In this document: one piece after another, positions 24,899 to 36,200 of the stretch | How positions within the stretch are numbered: position 1 is the stretch's first letter | Layout of the letters: each line of letters opens with the position of its first letter | Source: Toxoplasma gondii ME49 | Lineage: Eukaryota > Apicomplexa > Conoidasida > Eucoccidiorida > Sarcocystidae | Direction of reading: 5' to 3' | Length of the DNA stretch: 64,000 bases | Assembly (NCBI RefSeq): GCF_000006565.2 | Contig: NC_031477.1 | Span: forward strand, 3,318,043 to 3,382,042 | The notes under the pieces: model-generated | Databases searched by the model: none | What the model was told of the DNA's origin: nothing | What the model saw: the letters and a program-made list of their open reading frames with translations, nothing else | Translations under genes and position numbers: made by a program

Positions 24899-26511
24899 AT
24901 GTCGATGATGGCGACCGGTCCGTCGCAGGTCATTCGATTCATTGTGAACAGGACGGGCAATCTGCCTACCATCAAAGGTGAGAAGAGAAAACGAGCCTAT
25001 TCTTTTGTGAGAATTCTGAATTCAGCCAGACGGCAATCTACACGCGGCCACGGAAAGACAGCAGCTAGAACCGGAGGAAGCGGATATATCACCTTGGCGC
25101 ATGATGTTCCTATCACTGACCCAGTGCTTCCAAAGGGGATTTGGTGGTGTCCCTAATTCTTTTCGGTCCATTTCCGCCGTTGCAATTTCTCAGATGCGCA
25201 GATTGACCCTACGTGGACGGTCGATCGCATCATTCAAGAGTGTTTCGCCTCCGAGCTTGCAGCAGGTACAGGCAATTTCATGATCACGAAACGTTACCGC
25301 AGCTTCGTCCCTTTTGTTGCTATGTATCCGCGATCTAGCTTCCGTCTTAGGACAAACCAGGGCCACTTTCGCATAGATGGTGGTAGAAAAACGGCGCATC
25401 TTCAGTGTAAGCTAGTCGCGTTTTCCACGTTTCCTGTCAGTGGTTTCATTCCTGTCCGCGGGCTCGTTTGCGTTTGCGTACACGCGTATGGCAAATTCTC
25501 AGACCACCTCTGTTTATCTGGTCACGTATTACTCTGTGTTAGCGTATGCTCCTCCACGTAGTCGAAAGTGAGGGTCCTTCTCGTGAGTACTACGTGGTCG
25601 CTAATAGTAGTGCGTGTATCCTAATGCAACATCCAATCAATCTTTTACATAAAGTGCCTTGTCGTTTTTTCCTTCTCAGGAGAGCATGTTAGGCTCATTT
25701 ATATGGGCCACGTTCTTCAGGGAAGTGCAACGCTGAGTTTCAACCTTGCAGGAAACTTTCCGAGTGCAGGCTCAAGCCGGAGCAACGACGCTGCCGCAGC
25801 AACTCCGTCAAGCGGGCTTTGCACAGTCCATGCGCACATCCGAAGCGATTCCCGATGTCCTGCAGCAAGTTTTAACCACGGTGCGTTCCCCCAAAAATGT
25901 GTCTTCCGTTCAGACTCGTTGTCTGAACGGGAGATGCACGTAGGAAGGTCTGCGAACAATATAAACGGTCGCGGTTTCGCAGTTCCAGTCATGAGTAGCT
26001 GTTGGTCACGCGGTTTTTACGTAAGAGGCATGCATCTGTACAGAGGATATTGTCAGTGTCCGAAGTGGTCTGAACTGGAGGCCGAATGCGACGCAAATGG
26101 ATCGTGGCACCAGCGGAAGGACTTAGTCTCTCAAACAAATCCAGCGCTGCGATCACCATGTAATTTCCTTTGCTTTGAAGAGGTGTCCCAGCGTATCCAG
26201 TCCATCTTAAGTCTCCTCGAAAGAATAAAACAGACTTTCAACTCTGGTGTGCATCGGCTGCTTGTCATACAGGTGATGGCGGGGTTGCGCACGGCGACGA
26301 CTGGTCAACGGTAGTTCTGCGGGTGGCATGTTTCATCGTTCTTGGGGTGTGCTGGTATCACAGGACAATCTGCCCTAGAGACTATACCCTTGTGTCGACA
26401 GCGATTTTGTGCGTTTTCACAGCCGTTTATGTTCTTTCTGTGCAGTCTGTGTTTGATACGCCGCTGCGTGCTTTGCTGCGCATGCTTCGGTTCCCACGTT
26501 TACGCCCCTGA
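24899..26511 (+). CDS. Ubiquitin-like domain membrane protein
   Basis: Join 24899-24977, 25194-25265, 25680-25880 and 26273-26511: 196 residues, all junctions phase 1. The N-terminal half reads as a ubiquitin-like fold: VIRFIVNRTGNLPTI for strands 1-2, WTVDRIIQECFASEL for the helix and HVRLIYMGHVLQGSATL for the conserved R-L-I-Y-x-G segment, then CTVHAHIR. The C-terminal part has two hydrophobic segments (VACFIVLGVCWY and TLVSTAILCVFTAVYVLSV) and ends in an Arg-rich tail. This order matches TMUB1/2 and the fungal Dsc3/DUF2407 proteins, which serve in ER or Golgi ubiquitin-ligase and ERAD complexes. That role is inference for this gene. There is no C-terminal Gly-Gly, so it is not a conjugated modifier. 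Confidence 0.78.
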
Positions 26512-28770
26512 GCTATCGGTCACGAGAACGGGTTCCTCAGATGTAAGCGTGGCTGATTAGAAATGCAGAGTTACAAGTGTTTTATCTTCTCCGCACATAT
26601 ATAGCATATATATGCATAAAAATGGCAGTCTTGCCTCAACCGTTATTCCTTTCATCAAACTCGTCCCCTCACTTCGGTGTCATTCATGTTTTTGCGTACT
26701 GGGAGCGGTTCATAGGTGGCCAGTGATTCACATTCCCCGCTAAACGCCGTTTTTTCATCTCTTAACAAGAATATCAACTTCATTAAGAATCCGTGGAGGC
26801 ATGCTCGGTGGAGAACTAAGAGGAGAGCTGTTTCGCTTGTACATGTGGTTAGAGGTGGTCTTCTTCCATCATAAGAACTCTTACGCGCGGCTGAAATAAG
26901 GGTCCAACCGTATGTCTGGAGGTGTTTCTCGGCTCGCGAGCTGGCAGAGCAATGTAGTTGGTGGTAACGGACTTTCATCTGTCATCTTGAGCTTTAGATC
27001 AAGATGCAAGTGATTGTGCTCACACAAGTGTAGTTCGTGCTGGTTTTTTGTCGGCAAAAATGTCTGTATTTCGCTCACGAGTTAATCTTGTGCGTTGATT
27101 GGCGTAACAATTTTCAACCCGCCCGTGAAAAGTGCCGTATACCAGAGGAAGGAATGTGCTCCATCGTCCCCTGTTGTGTCTTTTGAGAAGGGAACGGTAG
27201 GTAACAGAATAGTACAGGAGCTTAAAATGAATGGACGAATGTATTGGGACCAGACGTTACGGGACCTTGACTGTTGTTCAAGTGGTCCAAGTTTGAAGCT
27301 TTAGCAGCACCCTATCACGCAGTCCACCTCGTCGTTGAAATGAGAGGTGGATTATGCTACCATCTAGTACGAGCTATCCCGTCAACAGTCATGCTTTTCT
27401 CCTGTTGAAACGGAATCGAATGTGACAGGAGAGATGTATATTACGTAGAGTCTGGCACGATACACTTGAATGATGTCACAGCCGATAGATGTTTATCGAA
27501 TCACTTCCATGCTAATTCCATCAACTGCAAGTACTTGTGTAAAGGGGCCGGGAAATATTGTGGCAGTAGTATGCACGAATAACTGCCCGCCTTCATACTA
27601 GCGAGGCCTCCTGGTTGTGATCCCTATTGTAACTAACTTTGGTTTTGTAAATCCTGACCTTCTGAATCATCGATCACCCCCGGAGTCCTCCAACGGAAAG
27701 TCCTCCTAACGACACCGAAATTCCCGAAGGCTAGCAGTGAAAAGCATCTTTGCTACTTTTGCCTTTTAGTAGTGCAGTAAATTATGAAGCTCGACCTTCG
27801 ACATTAAAACGAGTGACGGGCAGTATTAGTGGTGTAAAAACATACCACACTGTTGTTGATTTCCCGTAGAAAGGAGGAGAGGCCAAAGAGTTTCGGTGTT
27901 CCTGAAGTGTTCAAGTGGTGTGATCTACAGATACAACAGAGGAGTCGGTCTCACCTTAAAAACCACAGCATCCTTGGAGAGACATGCTTCTGGAGGTTTT
28001 CAAGCAAAGTGAAGTTGCACTTCTTTGATGGCAGCAAACAATTCAGGTCTACAAACCGTGTGCTGGTGGAGACCGTTTGGAAAGCTGCCGTCTATGCAGC
28101 TCGAAAAGCAGTCCTACCGTGGAGGGTTCCATACAGATGGGTTGGTGAGGCCTGCTGTTGTTGCGACTTCACATCATACCGATGCTTCGATATGTGTGGT
28201 GGGGGTCATCTTTTGCTTGAGTTTTATTACTTTGTACATCTTTTGTGCGCTGCATTCGAAGCAGCGCAACAAGGCAGTCGAGGGTTTCGCATGCAGGGGC
28301 CACGGTGCTTGGTTTTATAACCTAAGCAGTTCTTTGGCCTCAGAACGGGCGAGGAAAACCTCGCTTTTCCCCAAGTGTGTGGCGCGCAAATAAGACAAAC
28401 GGTGTTTTTGACTGTAGATTCCAAAGTTATCGGGCCCATCAGAGGGGAGAGTGCTGCCGGGTGGACCCGCCCGCTTCGTCGAGAAATGTTTTATTCCAAG
28501 GGAGAGCGGTGATTTTCTGCCTTTCGTCAAACACTTTACGTCCTAGCATTCGCCCGCTCCTAATCCGCACACTCCTATTTCGACTGTGACAAACTGGTGC
28601 GGCATTCATCTGATTGACGTGTGAAAAACCTGTCGGTCAAGGAGGATTTGCGGTGTGCTCCTGGCGACTCTTCCACGCAACAGCTCAGCTCGTCCACTGC
28701 TCCGGGTCTGAGCCTATTTCTTCCACATCGCGTATTCTCGTCAGTATCATGTTGTTATTGTTTCGTCCTG
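26512..28770. other. Intergenic, no gene recognised
   Basis: About 2.3 kb between two plus-strand genes, holding the 3' UTR of the first and the promoter and 5' UTR of the second. A small TATA-rich stretch lies near 26597-26616. An open frame at 27853-28320 lacks splice or domain support. Confidence 0.5.
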
Positions 28771-31041
28771 ATGGGGAACGTCTGCAACTTTTGCCGAAAT
28801 GGACGTCGAGCTGAACAGGGGAAGGAGCTGCAGACATCAGAACCAGGAGCGGGAGCCGCGTACCCATCGTGTGGCTCCGATGCATCTCCTGCCCGTCGAC
28901 CGAGTAGACGTCGCAGCAAGGGAAGCATCAAAGGAGTCGGAAAAGGGCTCAGTTTTCGGCCATCTGGAACAGGTACGCTCCACCACGACCAACTACGTGG
29001 GGTGTCGATCGAAACCGAGGAAGGAGTGAATTCCGTTTGTGCCGTTTTTTGAGGTAGTTGCCTTTTCCGATGAAAAACTCTACCGACTGAGCCAGCTGCT
29101 GCATCAACTTGTCTTGCTTGGTGCAGCATTTAGAACAGGAAATCAGGGTTGCGTTGAGTCTTTTCTGGTCTGGCTTCTTTTTCGTAGACGGGTCTCAGCC
29201 CCCGACTGTCAAGCGTATGAACCGGCAACAATTCAGCGTCCACCGTTTAGAGCTCAGTGTGTTCTGTGTCGGATGGCGAAGCACGAACACGTACCAAACC
29301 CCCCTTTTGATGACTTGATAACCTAGACGATGTCGACGAGCTGTAACGTTTCCGTTAGTGACCAGGCTGCGCTCTAGTCAGCTCATTGAACGCAAAGTGC
29401 GGGACGCAGTGGCGTGGCCTTTATGAGAAAAGCAAGTGGGAGATGCTGCAAAGCCGCGCCGTGTAGGACTCTTCTTTTCGTTCGCGTTTCTCCTCTGTAC
29501 AGCCTCCGGCTTCTCCAATGGCACGCCCGGAGGTGGAAAAGAATCGGATGGATCCAAGAGAACTAGTAGTCCTTCCTTGCGATCCAGCAGAACTCTGGCG
29601 CCTGAGGAAGAAGATCAGCTACGGTCCTTCTATGAGCGCAACCTAGTTGAACAAGAGAGGTACGAATCACAAGAGGGAACTGAATCAAGAAAAAGCACTG
29701 ATACCTGTAGCAGTGTGCGTGGCTGTCGATTGATGTTGTGTGGCTCCATCTGCCAAACGCGTGGTACTTTGTAGCATGTGACTCGAGGGTCATGCAGAAA
29801 GACGTGTATGGTGTCCTCTCATAGGTTGGGTAAAAACTGTCTGTTGTTGAGTCGAGGCTGAACTCTGCTTTCGCCAGGAACGGAATTTAGTCTCATCAAG
29901 AAGGGTGCGAAAGTAGCACACCGGCAGACAGCATGTCTATAGGAACTCTTCGTTCCGAACCGCCGCCGATGTTGTTGAACTGTCACTGCGTTTCTTCACC
30001 AGTGCATAAACGGCTGCATGAGCAACAGTTCCGTTTGCTATCAGAGAAAAACATTTGATACTTGAATCCGCAAGTCGTTGTCCTCGTGAGGAGTAAGGCG
30101 CTGGCTTCTCTTGGTTGCAGTGATGGTTAAAATTTCGACCAGGAGAAGTGGTTTCGTGTTCGGCCTCGGTTCCATTTTTGCTTCATACGTCGGAGGTGTT
30201 GTTCAAAACTTCTCGTATTGGCGCCGCACACACCCTGCGGCCAGCCCGTGTTTGCTGACTGGGTTCTCCGCTTCTCTTCCGCACCCGAAAAACATCGCTT
30301 GCAGTTGGACCTTTTGCGTGTGTGTCCAGACACGTGTCATACATTTTGAACGAGGAGGCGAAGTTGCGGCGCGGAAAGCCGTACTCTCGTGTGCCGACGC
30401 TGCAGGCCGGAGAGGGACCGGAGACACTTGTCCCTGTGGATCCAGAAGAAGTGAATGAGGCCATGGCGCGGTTCGACGTCTTCAGTCCCGATGAAAGACA
30501 GTCACGAGTTGATGAGATCCTCGAAAAATATGTAGAAGCTCAGGTGTAAGTGTCCCCGCCACTACTCTAGGATCCTGAAAGCGCGCGGCGACTAGTTTTA
30601 AACCCTAGACCCTAAGATTCGTAGTGCGAACTAAGGCTTGCGTCCAAAATCGTGTTTGACCCTCTCCCTTTCAGCGACGTTTCCAGCAGGTTGCTTTTCA
30701 GAGCTGCCGATTTTCGTCTTGAGGGATCAGCGCACTTCAGAGGCAGGTGGTCTGGCGAAAAACATGTTCCAACGTCAACCGGTTCGTTGTCGGTGACAGC
30801 GTTTCCGACGATTCCATTCCCGCGGAAGTCCGGTGTCGTTAGAGTGGCCATATCAAAGGCGGCTCGTAGAATGCGAGATTCTCAACGTTACACACGTGAT
30901 GAACGTGTTTTGTGTTTTTAAGTGTTTACTGTGTCTTTCTCTGCCCCTTTTGGTTGTATTTTTCTCAGCGAAGGGTGCGAGATGCAGTCGGCACGAAGTT
31001 CCGGCGGCCTCGCCAGTCCCGGATCGTCGATGCATGGGTGA
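28771..31041 (+). CDS. Predicted N-myristoylated/palmitoylated protein
   Basis: Join 28771-28972, 29503-29659, 30330-30545 and 30969-31041: 215 residues, phases 1, 2, 2. The start MGNVCNFC gives Gly2 for N-myristoylation and Cys5/Cys8 as likely palmitoylation sites, the dual-acylation pattern that anchors apicomplexan proteins to the plasma membrane or inner membrane complex. A basic Ser/Arg-rich stretch follows (RRPSRRRSKGSIKG), then a Ser-rich linker and two acidic amphipathic segments (EEEDQLRSFYERNLVEQE and PDERQSRVDEILEKYVEAQ). The strong donor GT|GTAAGT at 30545 supports the last junction over the in-frame stop four bases later, and the product ends in a Ser/Gly tail. I do not recognise a family. 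Membrane attachment is inferred. Confidence 0.7.
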
Positions 31042-33267
31042 CCCCTCTTTTATTTGCAACACGCTGTCGTCGTCGCACACATGACGCCACAAAGAGGGAA
31101 ATGCTGCGAAACAAGTATTTCAGTTCACCAGTCCACTGAGCCACTTAGGTGTGTGTAGCCCTCTCAGAGATGCTACACTGCGAAGGTGGGAGTCTGCTAG
31201 CGTGCTCAAAAAAAGAGCTGCTGAGATGTCATGTTTACTGTTGGTAGCGGATTTGGGCTTGTCTTGACGTGACGCCACTTGCTGCTGCAGCCAGTGATGA
31301 GTCTTTCGCTTGCAGTTCTGCGTTCCCATCAGTCTGAAAACACTTTTGTTTGCCAGGGAGTTGATTTCATTCGATGGCTGTGTGTGCCACCCGGCGCAAT
31401 CTGACGGAGGAGTCCAGGTCTGTCGCTGGCGTCTTCAGAATTAGGCAGTTAAACGTGCAGAAGACCCGGACGTCTGTTGTATATTGATTCAGTCTCAAGG
31501 TATCTTACACCGAGGGTGTTTGTCGCTTTGCTTGAGGTTTTCGTGTTTTCCGAAGTGGTGCAGTTGGTTTGTGAAGAGCGTCCGCCAGTGTTATTGTTCG
31601 TCCGCGCCGGAGACTAGAGATTGACGATGTTTGCATCGTGGTATTGGTATTTCGTCGTTTTAACTCCGCACGCGTTGTGAAGGCTTATGGCTGCTAGACA
31701 GGCAGGCTCATCGCCGAAGCCCGAGGCTTCGCAGCGATCTTCGGTTTCCCCCGATTCTCGCAAGTGGTATGGTCGGTAGCTCCAAAGGTGCGCCGTTTCA
31801 CGACTTGCATCCTGGGAGACCTTGTCCGTTTTCACATGTGTCAAGGCCTTCTACAGAAAGGTTATTTGTCTCAGCCGGAAAAATTTTCCACAGCTGATTT
31901 GGAGAAGAGTGGGATCATCCTTGCGACACCAAATGCGCGAAGGCGGCGGTGAGCTTAACTCAAAGTCGTCGTTTGCAAGAGAGTACGATAGAGGTTTGTA
32001 CTGGTCAAACCTCGTGTTACAGTACATAGTGCAAATCGTGCCCCGCCCCCTTCTGATGGAAGGCAGTAGAGAACTACAAACTTTTTGGCAACAGCTTGGA
32101 CCGTGCAGATTCCAAGATTGCTGCAGCGGCCGTCAAACTTCCGAGCGTCCGGAAGTCTTCCTTTTCAGGAAATGTGTATTTCTGTGGTTGACGTGGCTTT
32201 GTGTGGACGTACAGTGTCTGTCAATCTGGAGAATGGCCGGATTTTTCAGTGGGAAGACAATGCGATTTTTCAAGAAGCTAGTAGGCGTGGGTCTTGCTGG
32301 GAGGGAGAAAGGTTTCCTTGCCGATGTTTCGGTTCACATTTCCATCCAGGTTTTCTCTGTGTAGCGTCACATGTCATTCGTGAAAGAACTGTCTCGCAGA
32401 GAGCGACCCAGATCTCCCAATGAGATCCTGGGAGTCTTTCCGCATCTTGTGGAAGGAACCGTGTTATTGAACCAACGGAAATCGTGTAATTTTCACGTGG
32501 TATTCAGAGGTATTTTGTACGCAGAGTCCGTACGATTTGCTGGAAATGTCCCAGTGAACATTCAGGAATGCCTTTACAGTTCGGCGCGTCTAATACATAT
32601 GTGATTCTCCGCGGTGCCTTGAAGGGTGTGTATCTGTGTTTGTGTGCTTCATCACTCACAAAGTATTTCATGGCATATTCGAGTTGAGTACGAGGACGCT
32701 TTGACAAGCCAAAACTAATCCCAGAAAAGGACACTTCTTCACCTAGGATACTAAGAAACGCTTGAAGAAACGTACAGTTTCTGAATCGCTGTCGTGCCCT
32801 TAGAAGCTGGGTCACCACGCGAATGCTTTCCGACGCACACGGAAGTTTCTGACTGTTGCAGGATATCGCCTTCTCACAATGGGTAATTAAGTTCTGCAGA
32901 GGAGAAATCGTAGTTTGGATGAAGTCAAGCAAATGGTTATGATTGGTTTACGACATTGGAGTGTTAGCACTTAACACTCGGAACAGTCACGAGAACTGGT
33001 GACTCTTGAAATGACGCGTCATATGCATCTGATTCTTATAGCGTATTGTTCTGAGATGGCGCTGTAGTGCCTCTCATACAACCGACAGTCGAAACGTTCC
33101 GCGTTAAATGGCTCAGGCCTCCCTGTATGCGGATACCCGAGCTGCTGAGAAAACACTACATTCATCTTTTGCAAGTTTCCCGTGGTCCTAGACGAACCCG
33201 TCGAAACCCGTTCCACTGCGTTTTTGCCAGGCAATCGACTAGCGCAGAACCTCACGGGGCATTTCTC
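31042..33267. other. Convergent intergenic region
   Basis: About 2.2 kb between the ends of the acylated-protein gene and cathepsin C. A segment at about 32062-32190 has an open, fairly protein-like frame (VENYKLFGNSLDRADSKI) behind an acceptor-like AG and could be an alternative 3' exon of the acylated-protein gene, but no matching donor phase was found. Otherwise I see nothing coding; probably the two 3' UTRs. Confidence 0.45.
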
Positions 33268-36200
33268 TCACATTGTTTTACTTTTCAGAGCTTCAATAGC
33301 TTTCGCCACTTTCAAGCCTTGACCTCTGGAGAAATCTGGGTCGATGAAAGTAGCTTGGCTTTCGATGCCCCCCAAGTTCTTCCCGCGCGCAATCTTCACG
33401 TATCCGTCGACACCCCAGTTGGGACCCCACGTGTTCCGAACAATCCAATACTTCTGCGGTTTTCCGTTCTCACCATCTGTCTCTCCCCATCCCACAATTG
33501 TGACTGCGTGGTTCGTGTATTCCCACCCGGTGAGAATTCCGGTGTGGTGGGGCAAATCGTTGTCACACACGCGCGCGTGATTCGAGTTCGCATCATAGAC
33601 CCCGGATCTGTAGGAAAAGAGAGAAGGCGGTGCATCGAACGCAACTGGCACTGGACCGTTATTGTAAATCTCCAACATGATCTGTTTTTCACCAGAGCAG
33701 TGATTGCACTCGTAGCACCCGCCAATGTAGCCGTAGTCCTTCGCATACCTAAACACACACGGCAACAGCACAAGTCGCAGAACGCTAAGGCAACTTTCCA
33801 AAAGTCCTGGAGAGAGAATTGTCCCCAGCCAAGATTGCTGCCACTACGCATTATTAAGGAAGTTGTTGAGCTTTGAAAAATCGGCGTTTCTGCGTGTGCA
33901 TATGTATGCCAAGCTTCGACTCACAAGTGGGTGTGCCACAGTATAGCAAGAGTTACCTTTCACATGATTACCGGACACATAACCACGGTAAGTCTTGAAA
34001 GTTGAAATTACTCCCCACAACCACCGGGCTACATCTAGAAACGTGTCAGCAACAAAACAGCAGTCACTATTGTGCGCCGCTCAAAACGAAAAACACGCAG
34101 TAAAAATGCGGTCACGGTGGTGGCCTGCTTACCATCTTGCGTGCTCAGAACACGCTCCTGCATTCGCGTCAGCCTGCAACATCGATTGGCTCTCTGAGGC
34201 CGAAGCCGTCTTTTGAAATGGGCAGCCTTGTGTGTGGTCAGCTTGGTACTCCATACATCTGGCTTGCGGAACACCTGCAAACGAGAACGGTAGATAGCTG
34301 CGTCGTGATTCAGGAAGAGCACCTCTCCATCCCAAAGTCCAATACAGACTGTCTGTTTCTTTGTTAGCTGTCGACTACGAAAGGATCTTCCTGCAAGCAA
34401 GCCATTGATCCATCCGGCAGCCACCACTTTTCCGTCGGCGAATCTTTCAACTACATGCGAAAGAAGAGGTTCAACCGTGTTCTTACCAATGTCTCGCGCG
34501 TGTTTCCCCACGAGGTACGGGAAGCCTCCGTCGCAGCCTTGATTGTAGAAGGAGCAAGACAGGATTGACTGTGCAGACAACTCGCCGAGTTGGCTCGTAC
34601 TGCCAAGGTCCAAAAAGGACAACGCTCCGTCCGCCTCGTCCTGGACGGCGCTGAAAAGTCGGATTTCCTGCCCAAGCATGCGAGAAGCTGCAATCTCGAA
34701 ACGCTTCTGCAGCGCGTAGGTTGCTGCCACGGCATAGCAGCTCCCGCAGCTGCCTTGGTTGGTGACAGTCTCATCAAATGCCTGATTCGAGAACGGATCC
34801 GACCACGAAAAGTCTTTGGGGAGTAGCAGGGGCTCCTGAGTGTTCGTTGCACCCGCGCCGGACAGTGCTGCTTTTGCCACAGCTTGCGTGCCTTGAGCGT
34901 CGAGTCCGTTCGTGGCTGTGCTCTCGTGAACGTGGGGATTGATTGCGGCCAAAAAGTTTGTGTGTCCAACTTCCAGAGCGCTCACAGGAGACAGCACCTC
35001 CAGAGTCTGTTCGGACTCATCCAACTTTCGCGTGTCTAGGGACCTTTCGCCTAAAAAACGCGCAGCCAGAGCAAACCTGCTTCCTTGCGCTAGTCCGGTA
35101 CTCACGAAAGGTGGAGAGCTTGTTTCGATTCCCCAGTCTCAGTACAGGGCTGGTGTGATCGGATGCAGGAGCGCATACAGTGGGAACAACCCCTTCCTAA
35201 AATGGAGCAAGTAGTTGTCGGGGGAGAGACCACCACGGTTCCGTATTCTTCCTGGTCATTGTTCTGACAAGGCGTTCTACAAGAAATGGCTGTACTAAAA
35301 GGACTTTCCAGATCCTCTTCTTGCATTGATACGGTTGTAGCAACCCTGCAAGTATTGATATTGCGCTACCGGTTGACTGGCATTGAGTTATGTAGGAGTG
35401 ATGGTTCCATCAAACTAACAAACGCTTTATTAGTGGACCAAAAGTTCTGTAACTCACCTTTCTTGCACGGGCATGCATACACCTGTGTGGAGGCGGCGTC
35501 TCCGTCTGCAGTTGAAATGTCAGTGCTAGACTGCATGAACGAAAGCCCATCGGCACTGTCACCTAACGGGGAGCACAGACACAACGTCACACAGCAGCGA
35601 GAGGCAGTGTATCAGCAGAAAGTCGTACACCGCAAGTTCTACAGCCTGCGTCCGGATTGCTCTCTTTTTTAAGGAATACGAATTCAAGAAAAGTGTTGAC
35701 AGGAGCTGCCCCACCGAAAGCCACCGAGTTCTTGAGACTCGGCCCAGTGAAGGGTGAACGCCTTCAGCGCAGTAACACAGACAGAATATGTCTCAACAAA
35801 CACTCAGCTAGTCATTGACACACGTTTAGTCATGTGAATTGAAGTACACAATAATGTGAAAGAGGATCCCAAACTGCCTCCATTATCTTTGTAAAAAACC
35901 TGCTGATTTCATGCCAATAGAACGCCTGGGACAGGTGTCTGACTGCTGTACTTCGCTTTCATCTGCGAGCAGCTTCCCCCGCCAGAGTCAGTGCGTCATA
36001 CCTGCAGGTCGCATTTTTTTGAAGCCAAAATCCTTCACAAAGCGAGAAAGATCTCGACGGTTCATGTTCGCAAAAACGGAGTTGACACCCGCGCGCCAGC
36101 TTGAGGCAGGAGACGCGTTGTGTGTATCCACGAACGACTGAGAGATGTACGAAGTTGAGTCTTTCAGGTCGGTGCCAATCAAGGCACCAGAAGCAGGTTC

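Noticed and set aside
25746..25943. Alternative frame ETFRVQAQAGATTLPQQLRQ behind a CAG acceptor
   Set aside because: It needs phase 0, whereas the ubiquitin-like exon chain is phase 1 and gives a coherent fold; the alternative cannot join either neighbour.
27853..28320. 155-codon plus-strand frame
   Set aside because: No domain, no signal of codon preference and no splice partners; probably chance or UTR.
34035..34486. Continuation of the cathepsin C frame past exon 7
   Set aside because: It reads into an intron with a good donor at 34486; the conserved protein resumes in the exon 34274-34133.
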